A stretch of 64,000 nt of DNA from Zymoseptoria tritici IPO323 (lineage: Eukaryota > Ascomycota > Dothideomycetes > Mycosphaerellales > Mycosphaerellaceae): contig NC_018218.1 in NCBI RefSeq assembly GCF_000219625.1, positions 4,712,001 to 4,776,000 on the forward strand, written 5' to 3'. Below the pieces are notes generated by a model. That model had not been told where the DNA came from and ran no database searches. It saw only the letters and a list, made by a program, of their open reading frames with translations. The translations under genes and the position numbers were made by a program. Of this stretch, positions 38,488 to 49,711 are shown piece by piece; position 1 is the stretch's first letter; each line of letters starts with the position of its first letter.

Positions 38488-40330
38488 ACATCTTCAATGC
38501 GAGCGGCCGCGGCCTCGCTCTTCCCGACTCTGACTCGCTTCTCAGCCATACCTTCTTCACTGCCACTCGATGACGCCGTGTCTCCTGCTGTCGTCTTCCC
38601 TCTTCGGCCCATCTCCGTAAGGCTGCGACCGTTAACCCGCACTTCTTCCAGTTTAAGAACGACAGATGCCTCTTCATCCCGTTCTTTCTGCGTCATCTCT
38701 GGACCAAGGAAGACAAGTATCATAATGACTACAAATGATATTCCCATGTAGATACCTGCCGGCGTGAGTGGTCTGATAATTTGAAGTCATCCATGAGAGC
38801 TTACCAATTACTTTCCCGTAATCAAATCTCTTCTTGCCATCTGGTGATGGCGGTAAAGGGAACCTTTCGCCAATCTTTGCTTCGATCGTAGCACTCGCAG
38901 CACTGGCAAGGTTACCTAGCTGGTACGTAACGCCATAGAAGAATGTTCTTAATGCGTATGGGGATAATTCGACCAAGTAGACTGGAACGGGGCCCCAGAC
39001 TGGTGAAGTCAGCAATTGCACAAAACGATAGGGTTGGCTCAAAGCCGAGATCTGCTAGTATGGACCACGAGATGGACTCAGGCTAAGCTGCAGACCTTCA
39101 GCCTTTTGTACTCACCTCCACCGCCCAGAAGATGTTGGAAGAATGTACGTTCCGGTTCAAAGATGTTCTACGGTGACTCACAGTGACTGCAATCAGTCTG
39201 TCGCCTCTGAGGAGTACGTACGGCGCCACAAGCGCGCCTCCCATCACACAACACACCATCATAGTCAGACGTCGACCAGCGAAGGTCGAAAACCAGCCGG
39301 CGGTCGTTGATCCCAAGATCGAGCCTACTTGTCCGATAAAGGTCACGATTGTGACTTGGGTGGGACCAGCTTCGGCTTGGATCTTGAGAAAAGTCGGATA
39401 CAGATCTCCGCCATGTGTTAGACAATTGAATGCTGTCATTAGCATAACCATGAACACAAAAAGCACCCAGTTATCGCGGAAGGTCTTATTAGCTTCATCG
39501 AGAAAGGCACGGAGGCCGCTGAATCTGGATCCGTTCCGGACACCCTTTTCGTACTCATCTTCGCGGGCGGCTTTGAGGACTTGGAAGCTGTTGGTCTCGG
39601 GAAGATAGAGGCGCCATGCGATAATAAGGACGGGAGGACCTGCGCCGAACCAGAAGAGCGATCTCCAACCATAGGTCGGCACGAACGCGCGATAGAACAA
39701 CGCCGCTAAGATGTACCCAAAAGCGTAGCCCTGATGGAAAAGGGCGCCAAGAATTCCGCGCGCATCGTAAGGCAGGTCCTCGAGAGCAGTGGCCACGGCG
39801 GGACCAAGAAGACCACCCATACAGATTCCGTATAGGGCTCGGACACCGAGAAGCTGAGGCAGAGTATTGCAGAACCCGGAGCAGAGTTCCAGGATGATGA
39901 ACAGACTGAGATTGGCTATCATGATCCACTTCCGGCCATATCGATCTCCGATGCTGCCGGAGATCAGCGCTCCCACCGAACGTAGCATGAGCGTGATAGT
40001 AATTCCTGGACAATAGTCAGCGAGTTTCGGTGCCACTATCGCTCCCTAGAGTAGCGACTCACCCCACGTAATAGCAGAAGGAAGTTCTCCGAAATCTTCA
40101 GCGATCTCAGTGACACAGAGGCCCACCGTGAAGAAGTCGAAGGCGTCCCATGTCCAAGCAGCAAAGCTGACGCCAAACATGGCCCATTGGTGACCATCCA
40201 GTTCCCGGACTATCTCCCACGGATTCTTCAAAGCCGCGCGGGGAGGTCTCAATGATGTCAAGCGGGTCGAAAAGTAGCGTCGAATCTGGTGGCCAGAGTA
40301 GAACCATCCAGCTTCCATGTAGTTCCTCAT
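38484..40330 (-). CDS. MFS carboxylate transporter, Jen1-like
   Basis: Plasma-membrane proton symporter of the sialate:H+ (Jen1) branch, carrying lactate, pyruvate or related acids. Exons 40063-40330, 39182-40005, 38805-39051 and 38484-38755 give 536 residues. Motifs: SFAAWTWDAFDFFTVGL, GSIGDRYGRKW (MFS motif A), LHGV-type GGLLGPAVATALEDLP, GWRSLFWFGAGPPVLI, and FVQLLTSPVWGPVPVYLVEL, then YQLGNLASAASATIEA. The Jen signature NxxS/THxS/TQDxxxT appears as NCLTHGGDLYPT, one residue short. The stretch 39052-39181 between exons 2 and 3 holds two donors; if only 39052-39115 (64 nt) is removed, 22 residues are added (558 in all). The C-terminal tail is cytosolic, Lys/Ser/Glu-rich. Start ATG at 40330; M5 is possible. 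Confidence 0.88.
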
Positions 40331-41561
40331 TTTTGCGGCTTCAGCAACGACGGAGCAGTGCGATGGCAGCTTGGAAGGTGCATTCGCAAGTCGCCCTGCC
40401 TCCCGAACGAGTAGCAGACGACCTTCCTTATACTATGTTCCAAAGCTCGCATTGCATTCAAGCACAGAGTAGATCATCGCGGCAGGGATCTCCCGGGTTG
40501 TGTGTAGAAGTACCGATAATCTCTTAGGCGAGCAAGCGTCAGTGGTCCTGCATCGCGCAGAAACCGTCCAGTCATGAATCGAAGACGATGGGACAACGCA
40601 CTCAATGATAAGGTGTGCAGAAAGTGTGGTCGGCAAAGCCAGGACTTACCTAGAAGGGCAGGACTGGGTTGCGTATGAGGCGTGAGCAAAGGCTTCCGAG
40701 TCGTCTCACTGGCTGTGCATGGTGGGCGGTGAATGTGAACATCACCAGTAGCTTGCTAGGGTAGCCAGCTCGGCGGAGAACGCGCTTCATAGTTTGCGCT
40801 TGTAGATCTTGCGACTTATGCAAAGTCTTGTGAGCTGTTCCCGATTAAGAAATTTGCTCTCTGCGTTGTCGTCCGGATTAAGGTCCCGAGTAGTGTGTGT
40901 AGAAGGGGATTCTGGCAGACCACGAAGTTGCTCCGGTGTACCTGTGTACCTGGAGGTAAATATTTCGGACAGACAAGATTGCAATGCATAAAATGGAGTG
41001 TTCGTTCGAAATGTTCGATCGACCGTGTATTCTGCACCACGCCGACCACAAGACGACCATCAAAAAGTGGCGTAGGTAAGGTCCGGTCTAAAATTTTGGT
41101 CTCTGACTCTCGGCCCCCGTCAGCATACATCGGCGCTGCTACGTGAGCGAATCGATCTCATGCATCGTCCAAGGCTTCGTTGCTCTTACTTTGGTGGTTT
41201 CGAACGCATGCTGCTCACTACAAAGTCGACTTCGATGGAGTTCAAAGTGAAGACGCCTTGTGTCTGTGAACGACGGGACGTTTCCAGCTCGCGCTTAAAG
41301 TTTCGCATGTGATTGGTAAAGCGGGGACGAGGGGTCTAGGTGCATGAAGCGTGCTCGATCGGGTAAGTTGTTTACCGGAAGGCATGACACCCCTGCGACG
41401 TCCAGGAGCACCTTTTCAAAGTTCGGGCCACGAAAAGATTGTTTTGTTCCGACACGACTTCTTTCCTTTCGCGTCTGCAGCGCGACATCGACAACACAAC
41501 CGCACCGATACACACAACACACGCATTTCCCACAGAACGCACGCAGCGGGAGACCACCGAC
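40331..41561. other. Divergent intergenic region, 1.2 kb
   Basis: Between the Jen1-like gene (-) and the NTF2-like gene (+). Both strands were checked for split genes; nothing recognisable. No repeats of note. The part after 41440 is the likely leader of the NTF2-like gene. Confidence 0.45.
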
Positions 41562-43230
41562 ATGGCGTACCTCTCCTTTCTCCGCTCTCCCACGACCGCG
41601 GCTCTGGCCGACGATGCCTCCCTGAATTACATCACCACCACGACGGCCATCAAGGAGCCGACCGCCATCTTGAAGCACATCGCTGCGCAGTCGAAGCAGC
41701 TGGAGAAGAAGGAAGAGAAGGTGCTCAATGTCATTGAGGGCGACGATGGATGCTGCGTCGAGACTCTCACGACCCTGCTCTTCCAGTCAGGCGGCGGCGC
41801 ATACCTCCCGAGCATGGACTCCAACCTCCTGGACGAGCGCGAGGTCACATTCGCCGTCACACACGTGGTGACGTACAATTCGGAGTCGAAGATCCGGCAG
41901 ATTCGTCTGTACTGGGATCAGGGCACACTACTGAAGCAGGTCGAGGCCATTGGCAGGACCGGTCGCAACTGGCCGATCCGAGATGGCAAAGCGCAAGCCG
42001 ACTTTGTGACTGCCAGCGTCAAGGCTGGCAACAGCGGCGCGCCCGGCAACGGTAATGGCAACCACAAGCCATTGGCTGCCCGCGACCCCAACGAGGTCGT
42101 CATCAGCCAACACAGCAAACGTGACAGTTTCTCGGCGACCCGCGACCCACACGCCAGTCTGTCGCTGTTCTCTGAGCGTGATTCAAACGACTCCGGACGC
42201 TCTTACGAAGGACCAAAGTACTCCACTGCAAAGTCGGCCAAGCCTGCTCCGCGCGAGTACGACGAGCTTTTCACCAACGGAGAGAGTGCTGCAGCTCATG
42301 CGATTGCTGGTAGAAGCAGCTCCCCGCACAAGACCGACGGTACTATCCTCAAGGCCGGTGCCGGTAAACATTACGCTGGCAACCGACTTTTCGATCAAGG
42401 CAAAGATATGGAAGATTCGAGATCGCCAGAGCGCAAGAAGACGTACAACCAGAAATACGAGCATTTCGCGTTCGGAGATGGCGAGGATGCCCCGACCAAG
42501 GAGAATCGTCCTTTCAGCAAGGGACAGGGCGGAAATAACAACACCACCTTCAGCTTCGAGGACTTCTCAACACCACCAAAGCACATTGAGAAGCCAAGAC
42601 GGGACGATGAGCGTCACTGGGGCGCTGATGTCGATGAGGTGAGTGACATTCTCACTTTTGAACACATCAAAGCATTTGACTAACCAGAGGCAGGACTACC
42701 CACCCTCTCCTCCGAAGCGCCCGATCGTCCACGCCCCTCGCAAAGATGCCGACTCCCACTTCGACATGACTGACGCATCCGACGGTCCCGTGAAAGAGTA
42801 CAAGGTTGGCAAGAGTCTTCAACGACAGAAGGGCATGGGTCTCTACCAAGATCCAACCATGGAGGACGCGCGGACTTCATATGGCTCTCGATCAGCCGAG
42901 AAGACGGTGTCGACGAACACGAACAACTCCCGCCGCGGCGATGACTTCGGTCCTCACTACTCGATGTCCGACAACTCTCCTGCCGGATCAAAGGGTGCTC
43001 AAGCGCCTAACAAGCGTGGTACTCGCACGGATCTGTCCACTAATTGGGGCTTTGACGGCCAGGTCGATGCGCCCAAGAAGATTTACAAGACCGCCGGCGA
43101 CGGTATGGGTTCTCGCAAGGTCGCTGAAGAGCCGACGGCAGCACCGAAGAAGATCTACAAGACTGCTGGCGATGGAATGGGATCCCGCTCTGGTGGTCGA
43201 GCTTGGGGCATCGGCGATGGTAACTATTGA
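41562..43230 (+). CDS. NTF2-like domain protein with C-terminal repeats
   Basis: Exons 41562-42638 and 42694-43230, 55-nt intron with a GACTAACC branch, 537 residues. The first 160 residues look like an NTF2/SnoaL-type fold known in fungal hypothetical proteins: LNYITTTTAIKEPTAILKHI, then EREVTFAVTHVVTYNSESKI and RQIRLYWDQGTLLKQVEAIG. The remainder is hydrophilic and low in predicted order, with FSFEDFSTPPKH, PSPPKRPIVHAPRKD and two near-identical 16-residue units APKKIYKTAGDGMGSR close to the C-terminus, ending RAWGIGDGNY. Start is the ATG that opens the fold. Cellular role unknown; related fungal proteins carry the same KIYKTAGDGMG units. Confidence 0.75.
43069..43188. repeat. 48-bp coding repeat, two copies
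   Basis: Copies at 43069-43116 and 43141-43188 (period 72 nt) both encode APKKIYKTAGDGMGSR; the DNA differs only at synonymous positions. Confidence 0.9.
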
Positions 43231-43951
43231 ACACTCACCTCTCCCATCGAATTCACCCTAACTTTGCTACAGAGAGCGACCCAGAAATTGATGCTGATGT
43301 GCGACCCAGTGCTCGAACACGACGCGCCCAAGCGCAAGCGGGTGCTGACCTTGATTTCTGAGATCGAGGCATCGGCTGCTTCCCCGGGATCTCCGCCCAA
43401 GTCTCCATGCAGGCGCTGAGAACGTGATCTGAAGGCGCGATACTGCATGTCTGGATTCAAAGCACCATCAATGCATCGCCGTGGCACCAAGCGTATAGTG
43501 AAGCAGAGATCGGGTTGCTCTCGAGATATCACTCTTGGCTTGACAAAGTTGGATACATGATTTGAATTGATGCATCGACACAATGGAGGAATGTCTTACT
43601 GAAGGAATGTCTTACCGAAACAGATTAGCTGTTGCATGTAACTTCACTACGAAGCATGATTACTACGTTGTGTCATACAAACTTGTCTGGAGATCAATTG
43701 GTAGATTCTAGCCGTGATGTGAAGCATTCTGGTCTGCTATAGACCTACCTGTACGACCACAGAGCGTAATTTACTACCTGCACAACTATATGTCTGGCAT
43801 GGCCTGCCAACTTGCCTGTACGACTATGCATGTGTTCTGTCGACTAATCTGCACACCTTGCTGAGTTGATTTCATGCTAATGTCACCACCCTGCTAAGTC
43901 TTGTATGTATGCTAGTTTTTGCCGCCCTGCTAAAATATCTGCCCTTGCGGC
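43231..43951. other. Convergent intergenic spacer
   Basis: 721 bp downstream of both NTF2-like (+) and GH79 (-) genes. It includes a two-copy 16-bp tandem repeat at 43587-43618 and loosely repeated CCTGTACGAC and CCTGCTAA words between 43740 and 43935. No coding signal. Confidence 0.5.
43587..43618. repeat. Two tandem copies of a 16-bp unit
   Basis: AGGAATGTCTTACTGA followed directly by AGGAATGTCTTACCGA; one mismatch. Confidence 0.9.
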
Positions 43952-45779
43952 TCACGACACGTATATCAACAGCGCTTCTGTTGCCGCGACCTTAAAGGTT
44001 GCCTGACCATCTGCCACAACTGTCTTCTCCTTGACCGGAGTTCCTTGAATGACACAAGTGCCGTCCTCGAAACTCTGACCACCGACGGTCGGAATCTGAC
44101 CTTGATCCTGTCTCGAAGTCGCGAAGCTCGCCGTGAGCCTGACCGCGGTGGTGGACGAGCCGTTCAAGCCTGTCAACGTAAAATACTGAGCGGATCTGGT
44201 TCCAGAGGTGTAGTAGTCCGAGTTGTATAGCAAGACCTTGGTCAAGGCTTTGTTGCTGTCATACAGAGCGTATGCTGCATATTGAGAAGAGCCGTCGTCC
44301 ATTTGAGCGATGTATGCGACATTGGCAAGGGCTTGGGTGGCGAAGTATGCACCGTAGTAGGGCGCACCCATGCTGAACCGTCCCCACCAGCAGTATTGAC
44401 CTTGCGGTGTTAGCCGCTATGCCCGAATTGTGAGATCGTCGAACTTACAATTGCCGATAGTACCCTGGTGGAAGAAGAGGGACTGCATTGAAAGAGTGTC
44501 AATGAAGCGCTCGGAGGTGATGCTTCATTCGGAGCTTACCTCGGATCCCAGAATCATGGCTTGCAGAACGTAGTCAACGATCCAAAGGCCAGCTCCAAAG
44601 GTCGGACTAATACCTCCTCCACCTTGAGTTGCTGTACAAAGGTGTCAGTATGACCCGTTCGAACGACCACGTGCCGATTCTCTTACCAGAGTTTGTCTCC
44701 CCGAACACATGAATCTTCCCCTTGCTCTTCGCTGCTGCTACTTCCCCCTTGAACGCAGCAGCTCGAGAAACGATCTCAGCATGATTCATGAGCGATGTAA
44801 GGTTTGATGATGGGCCTGATTGAGGATAATGGTGAGAGTCGAACGTCTTCACATATTCCAGAGCAGCGGTGGTCTCAATAGAGGCGAGGTCTTTGTTGTT
44901 GAACTCCCTGGCTTCCAAGTACACTCCAGCCTGAATAATGTTTGGCGTTGAAAGGTTCTGGCCAAGTGATATCTGCCATGATATTTGCGACGCGTAGTCT
45001 CGTTGCGTCGTCCAGGCTTGACCCTCGGCAATCGGACTGGTAGAGCTGTAATCTACAGCATGTTCTTAGTTCCCGAGACTGGCTGCAAGTGAGATGGCTT
45101 GGACAGACTCACATTCTGGTTCATTGCCAAGCTCAATCGCTTCGAGATTGCTCATCTTCTCCTGCGCTACCCGAGCCGCCGCGATGGTGTTGTTAAGTTT
45201 GTTGAGTTCACGATTGAGCCCTTGGTTGGCAGTCAATATACAAGTCGATGGTCGCGCATCGTATTCGCCTTACCAACGGTCACTTGGCCGCCATAAGTTC
45301 CAGCCCGGGCGAAGAAAGAAGGCCCGTAAGTCAGAGACGCCGGGGCGTCCTTGGGTGATGCGACTGCATATTCGACGTCGGCAGACAAAGCATGATCGTA
45401 CGTGGCACGGTCCCTTCATGAATTAGCTACAGTTCGTTCGAAGCGGAGGTTTCTTGCGGATGTCTTCTTACTGTGTGGTCCCCCCAATGCGTATACGGGT
45501 GGACGCACCACCGCCGACGTCTTTCAGGTTCTGCAGACATTGGTCCGTGGCATTCACGGAGGTGAAGTACTCCGGGAACGTGAAGAACTCGAAACTTTCC
45601 ACTCTCGTCAGCTGTTGTCACTCTTGTCAAGCAGTCGAATGTACTAACGAGATACCCACAGGTGCCACGCTCAAAGGTCCGCTGGCAGTTGCTGGCGACG
45701 AAGATGAAACATTGTATGTAAGGGCTGCGACCACAGTAGTAAAGTATAGCAGGATTGCGAAGTTCCTGGATTTCGACAT
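43952..45779 (-). CDS. Secreted GH79 beta-glucuronidase
   Basis: Glycoside hydrolase family 79, removing glucuronic or 4-O-methyl-glucuronic acid from arabinogalactan or other glycans. Eight exons: 45656-45779, 45472-45601, 45274-45413, 45113-45220, 44687-45052, 44540-44631, 44449-44482 and 43952-44400; seven introns of 48-60 nt; 480 residues. The signal peptide (MSKSRNFAILLYFTTVVAAL) is followed by TYNVSSSSPATASGPLSVAP. Then come FEFFTFPEYFTSVNATDQCL, IRIGGTTQDRATYD, LNRELNNI, LGNEPEYYS (acid/base E165), HVFGETNS (nucleophile E286) and GNCQYCWWGRFSMGAPYYGA. The C-terminal beta domain ends LLIYVS. Every junction is in phase. It is divergent from the GH78 gene across 812 bp. Confidence 0.93.
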
Positions 45780-46591
45780 CTTCCTCACAGACGGCGCACT
45801 CGTGCAGAGATGTTGGGATTCATCTCGGGAGGTTTCAGCTCTTTTGTCTTCGCTCGCCATTAATAGATCTCGGTGTAATTCGTTGGCCCGGTCCACGAAT
45901 GGGAAGCATGATCCTGGTTCCTGGCGTCCTGCCTTCTCGTGCTCGAAACGAGTGATCGAATTAGGGGTGTTGGTGGAGTCTGCACACACCGTGCAGTGTG
46001 CACTATATACACAGTGTGCACAGAGATCCGCGAAGCTCCGTTGTGCGCACAATAGCTACCTTAAACAGGCAATATCGAAAGCCGGGTGCAAGATAGCAGC
46101 GCCCTCGGGTTAGTTCGTATACATCTGTATAACTCGACGACGAGAAGGCGCAGCTAACTGCTTCTTTTTGCGATCGTATCGCCTATAGCAGTACGCTTAG
46201 CTTGCCTCGAGAGCTCTCTCGAATAGGCGACTCCATCGCCGTCGTCGCCTATCGAGGTTAGCGTCCATGTTGTGTGTACTGTCCATGTTGTGTGTACGAT
46301 TGCACACACATACTGTACACACGTGCACACAACGGATATCCTTACGTGCACCGTGCAGCAACATCTCTAGATCGAATACGGAAGGTGACCAGCATGTTGC
46401 ATTCGACTTGCACATCTTTCTTCCGACGCGAGACTCATCCCTGTAGAACCCCTGTTCGCTGGCAATTGTGCCGAGGAAGACTGGGCATCCCGGACAATGC
46501 ATTCCGCCAACCACAGGGCATGATGTGGGGGACCAAAGGCCTTTTCACAACAGGATAGCTCTGCGATTGAGTTATCAAAGCAGCCTTCGCA
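45780..46591. promoter_or_regulatory. Divergent GH79/GH78 promoter with dyads and repeats
   Basis: Contains CAGTGTGCAC twice (45994-46003 and 46012-46021), an 18-bp near-tandem repeat GTCCATGTTGTGTGTACT/G near 46263-46299, CA-rich words (46302-46331) and an inverted repeat around 46222-46256 (ATAGGCGAC against GTCGCCTAT). Shared control of the two hydrolases is an inference. Confidence 0.55.
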
Positions 46592-49163
46592 ATGAAGTTA
46601 TCAGACACGGACCAAAAGGTATTGCTTGTTTTTGAGCCCGGTCTTGCTTCTTCAAGTACTGACAACCGCGGACCAGGTCATCAGCCAGCTGAACGCAAAT
46701 TGGATATGGACACCGCATTGGATCGACTCTGCGGAGACCAATACCGCAGGACGCATCGTACATTTCAAGCGCCAGGTCCAAATCAGCTCACTCCCGGAGA
46801 CTGCTGTTTTGCACTTTTCCGCAGATACGCGCTACAAGCTGTACGTGAACGGAGCTCGTGTGGCTGTTGGACCATGTAGAAGCAGCCCGTACATCTGGTA
46901 TTACGACACTCTGGACATTGCGCCTTTTTTGATCGAAGGACAAAATGTGCTTGAGTTCGCGGTTATCCGCTACTTTGCTTCGTCCAGGGCTGCAATGCCA
47001 TTCGAGCGAACGTCGTATCCTGGCCTGACTATTTGTGGTGGCTTCGTGGTCAATGACCTCCTCCATGATCTTGATTCGACCAAAGGGTGGCGATGTTGGA
47101 TCGACGATAGCATCCGTTTTCCGACGGGACTTGTCGACGATGGCTTTCTCCATGTGAGTACCACCCTCAACTCCAGCGGCGCCAGACTGAGATTGTCTTG
47201 CAGATCAGTGAGCGCATTACTTCAGCTCCGCAGGCTCCAACGTACGCTCCTATACCATATGGTTATAAGACTCTCAATGGCGACATCTTGCCGTGGCGAC
47301 TTCGACCCCGCTCTATTCCCATGCCGAAGGAGAGTGTCGCAAATGTACATGCTGTTCGCTCATGTCAAAGCGCACGCCAGATCTCGGATTGGACCGCCTT
47401 CCTGCGGGGATCTGCCTCCTTGACGCTCCCAGCGAAGTCCTCGCATCGGCTTGAAATACAGGCTGAAGTCCACTCTACAGCGTTCTTGAGGTGGACTTTC
47501 GACGCCAGGCAGCAATCTCAAATCAAGATGAAGGTTACATACTCGGAAGGATATGAGCTAGAGCCTCGATCCTATCCATTCTTTCGGACCAAGAAGGACC
47601 GAGTAGATGCGAGCAACGGCCATCTTCTGGGACCGTTCGATGAAATCATTTTAGACATCGTTCCGGGGCAAATGAATGTGTACGAGCCGTTTTGGTTCAG
47701 GACGTTCCGTCTGTTCCGTCTTGAGATTGACGTTGGAGCTGAGGCTGTGGAGCTCAGCAAATTTGAAGCGAAACAGACCAATTATCCGCTTGATGTTAAG
47801 GCAAGCTGGCAGGACCATGGAGATCCTCAATCCGAGAAGATTTGGGAGGTCTCAATTCGAACGATGCGCAATTGTATGCATGATGCATACTCGGACTGTC
47901 CCTTTTACGAGCAATTGCAGTTGGTTTTCCGTTGGCTCAGTATATGCATTCGACTGACCAGGTGGCAGATACTCTGGAGATAGTCGCTCGGTCGGGCTGT
48001 TCCATTATCTGATCTCAGGCGACGACCGATTGATGCGACAGACAATCAACAATTTCGCATCTTCGATTGGCTCCGAGGGCTTGACCCAGTCACGTTTTCC
48101 GTCTCATGTAATGCAACTCATTGCCGGATTCTCGATATACTGGATCCTCCAAGTATGCGATCACCATCTTTTCTTCGGCGACACGGCACATTCCCGATCC
48201 TTTCTCCCGAGGATTGACGGGGTTCTCGAATTCTTCGCTTCGTATGTCGATGAACGCGGCCTGGTTAGCGGCTTGCCTGCAGATGTCTGGCAATACGTGG
48301 ACTGGGTGACGACCTGGGGAGCCACAGACGATCATCCAGACAAGGGTGTACCAACGTCTGGACGGAAGTCGAACTTGCATACATACTTCAGCTTGCTGTA
48401 CGCGTACGGCCTGCAAAAGGCTGCGAAGCTTTTGATCGAAGTTGGTCGACCTGCACATGCTGCAGAGTATGAAAGCCGTGCCCAATCGTTGCAACGTGCA
48501 GTCCGCACTCACTGTTACGATGGGTCCTTCTTCACGGACTCAACGTCCGACGTTGCAGGCGATGATGCGTACTCTCAGCATTGCCAGGTATTTGCTGTCC
48601 TTTCTGGAGCCGCCGAGGGTACAGAGAGGTTCCGGTTGCTGCACGAAGCCTTTAATAAGCCGATGTTCTCGAAGTGCTCTTACGTAATGAGGTTCTACGC
48701 CTTACGAGCCTTCTCCATCGCGGGCGATGAGCTTTATGAATCCATGTGGCAGCCGACATGGGAGCCGTGGAGACAGATGTTGGCCAATAACCTGACAACA
48801 TGGGAAGAAGACGATGTGCGGCAGCGCTCTGATTGTCACGCCTGGGGAAGCGTGCCCATCTACGAATACTGCACAGAATTGGCAGGCGTCCAGCCACTTG
48901 GTCCTGGCTGCAAGAAGGTGCTTTTCAAACCTCGACTGAACTTGAGCAAGGCGATCGATGCCGTTGTCGCCCTTGGGAAAGACAACCTAGCGAAGGTGTC
49001 CTGGAGCATCGATGCCAACGGCGAGAAGCAAGTACGATTGCATCTAGCGAAGGCTGTGGACTTGAGTAGTCAGCTTCCGGGAGGTGATTTGAGGGAGCAT
49101 GGCATCGTATCCTCGCTCTCTCTTGTGTATAGCTCTCGGACAGCCTTGCCAGTGCAACCGTAG
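46592..49163 (+). CDS. GH78 alpha-L-rhamnosidase
   Basis: Removes terminal alpha-L-rhamnose. Exons 46592-46618, 46677-47153, 47204-47919 and 47969-49163 give 804 residues; introns are 58, 50 and 49 nt. The N-terminal beta domain is ANWIWTPHWIDSAE, LHFSADTRYKLYVNGARVAV, GPCRSSPYIWYYDTLDI. The six-hairpin catalytic core includes RTMRNCMHDAYSDCPFYEQL, where splicing yields EQLQYSGDSRSVGLFHYLIS. It also has DVWQYVDWVTTWGA and the late DCHAWGSVPIYEY; Asp/Glu of DCPFYEQ are candidate catalytic residues. Start at 46592 (MKLSDTDQK) is required by the first splice. There is no signal peptide, so it probably works in the cytosol, unlike its secreted GH79 neighbour. The C-terminal beta domain follows LGPGCKKVLFKPRL. 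Confidence 0.92.
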
Positions 49164-49711
49164 CAAAGTCATATGCCTTTAGAGCCGCACAAGTACCCTA
49201 GCAGTACGGGCAGGAACGAGTCTCGTCGATGTATCGAGACGTTATGAATTGGCGTACTGTTGCCGCAGCAGGACGAACTCCTTGCGCGTTCAGGTACAGC
49301 TTCTTCGACCATTTCGATGAGCTGTCAGTACACTTTAGAATTCAGTACACCCGACTTCGGAGTACGCCAGCCGACTTAGTCAGATGTCTGCATATGCCTT
49401 CGGCTCAAAGCTGATCTTTTGATCGAGGCAGAGGCGACGCGAGAGAGGACGTATCCATGTCACATTCTCGGCGCTTATTCCACCGAGATTCGAGGGGTCG
49501 CTCGCGTCTATTTCCAGGATCATTACCCGGTAGACAGGGATGACAAACTTTACCCCATATCCCCACGAACTGAATGCCATGGTCGATTCTGGGGTGCATC
49601 TCACGTGGCCTCCTCGTCCGTAACAACCACGACACTTTTCCATCGTGTGGTTACGTTTGAATCTCGCAACAGCGACTGTCCTCAGCCTCTGCGACGCAGA
49701 CCGAAGACGAA
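49164..49711. promoter_or_regulatory. Promoter region of the MFS sugar transporter
   Basis: 548 bp between two plus-strand genes of the sugar cluster. No coding signal; no specific site recognised. Confidence 0.4.

Noticed and set aside
45454..46113. Plus-strand 219-codon frame
   Set aside because: Antisense to the first GH79 exons, which have phased splice sites and family motifs.
47198..47983. Reading the GH78 exon as ending at the stop near 47983
   Set aside because: A 49-nt intron (47920-47968) restores the family sequence EQLQYSGDSRSVGL and continues the gene, so it is not a frameshifted pseudogene.
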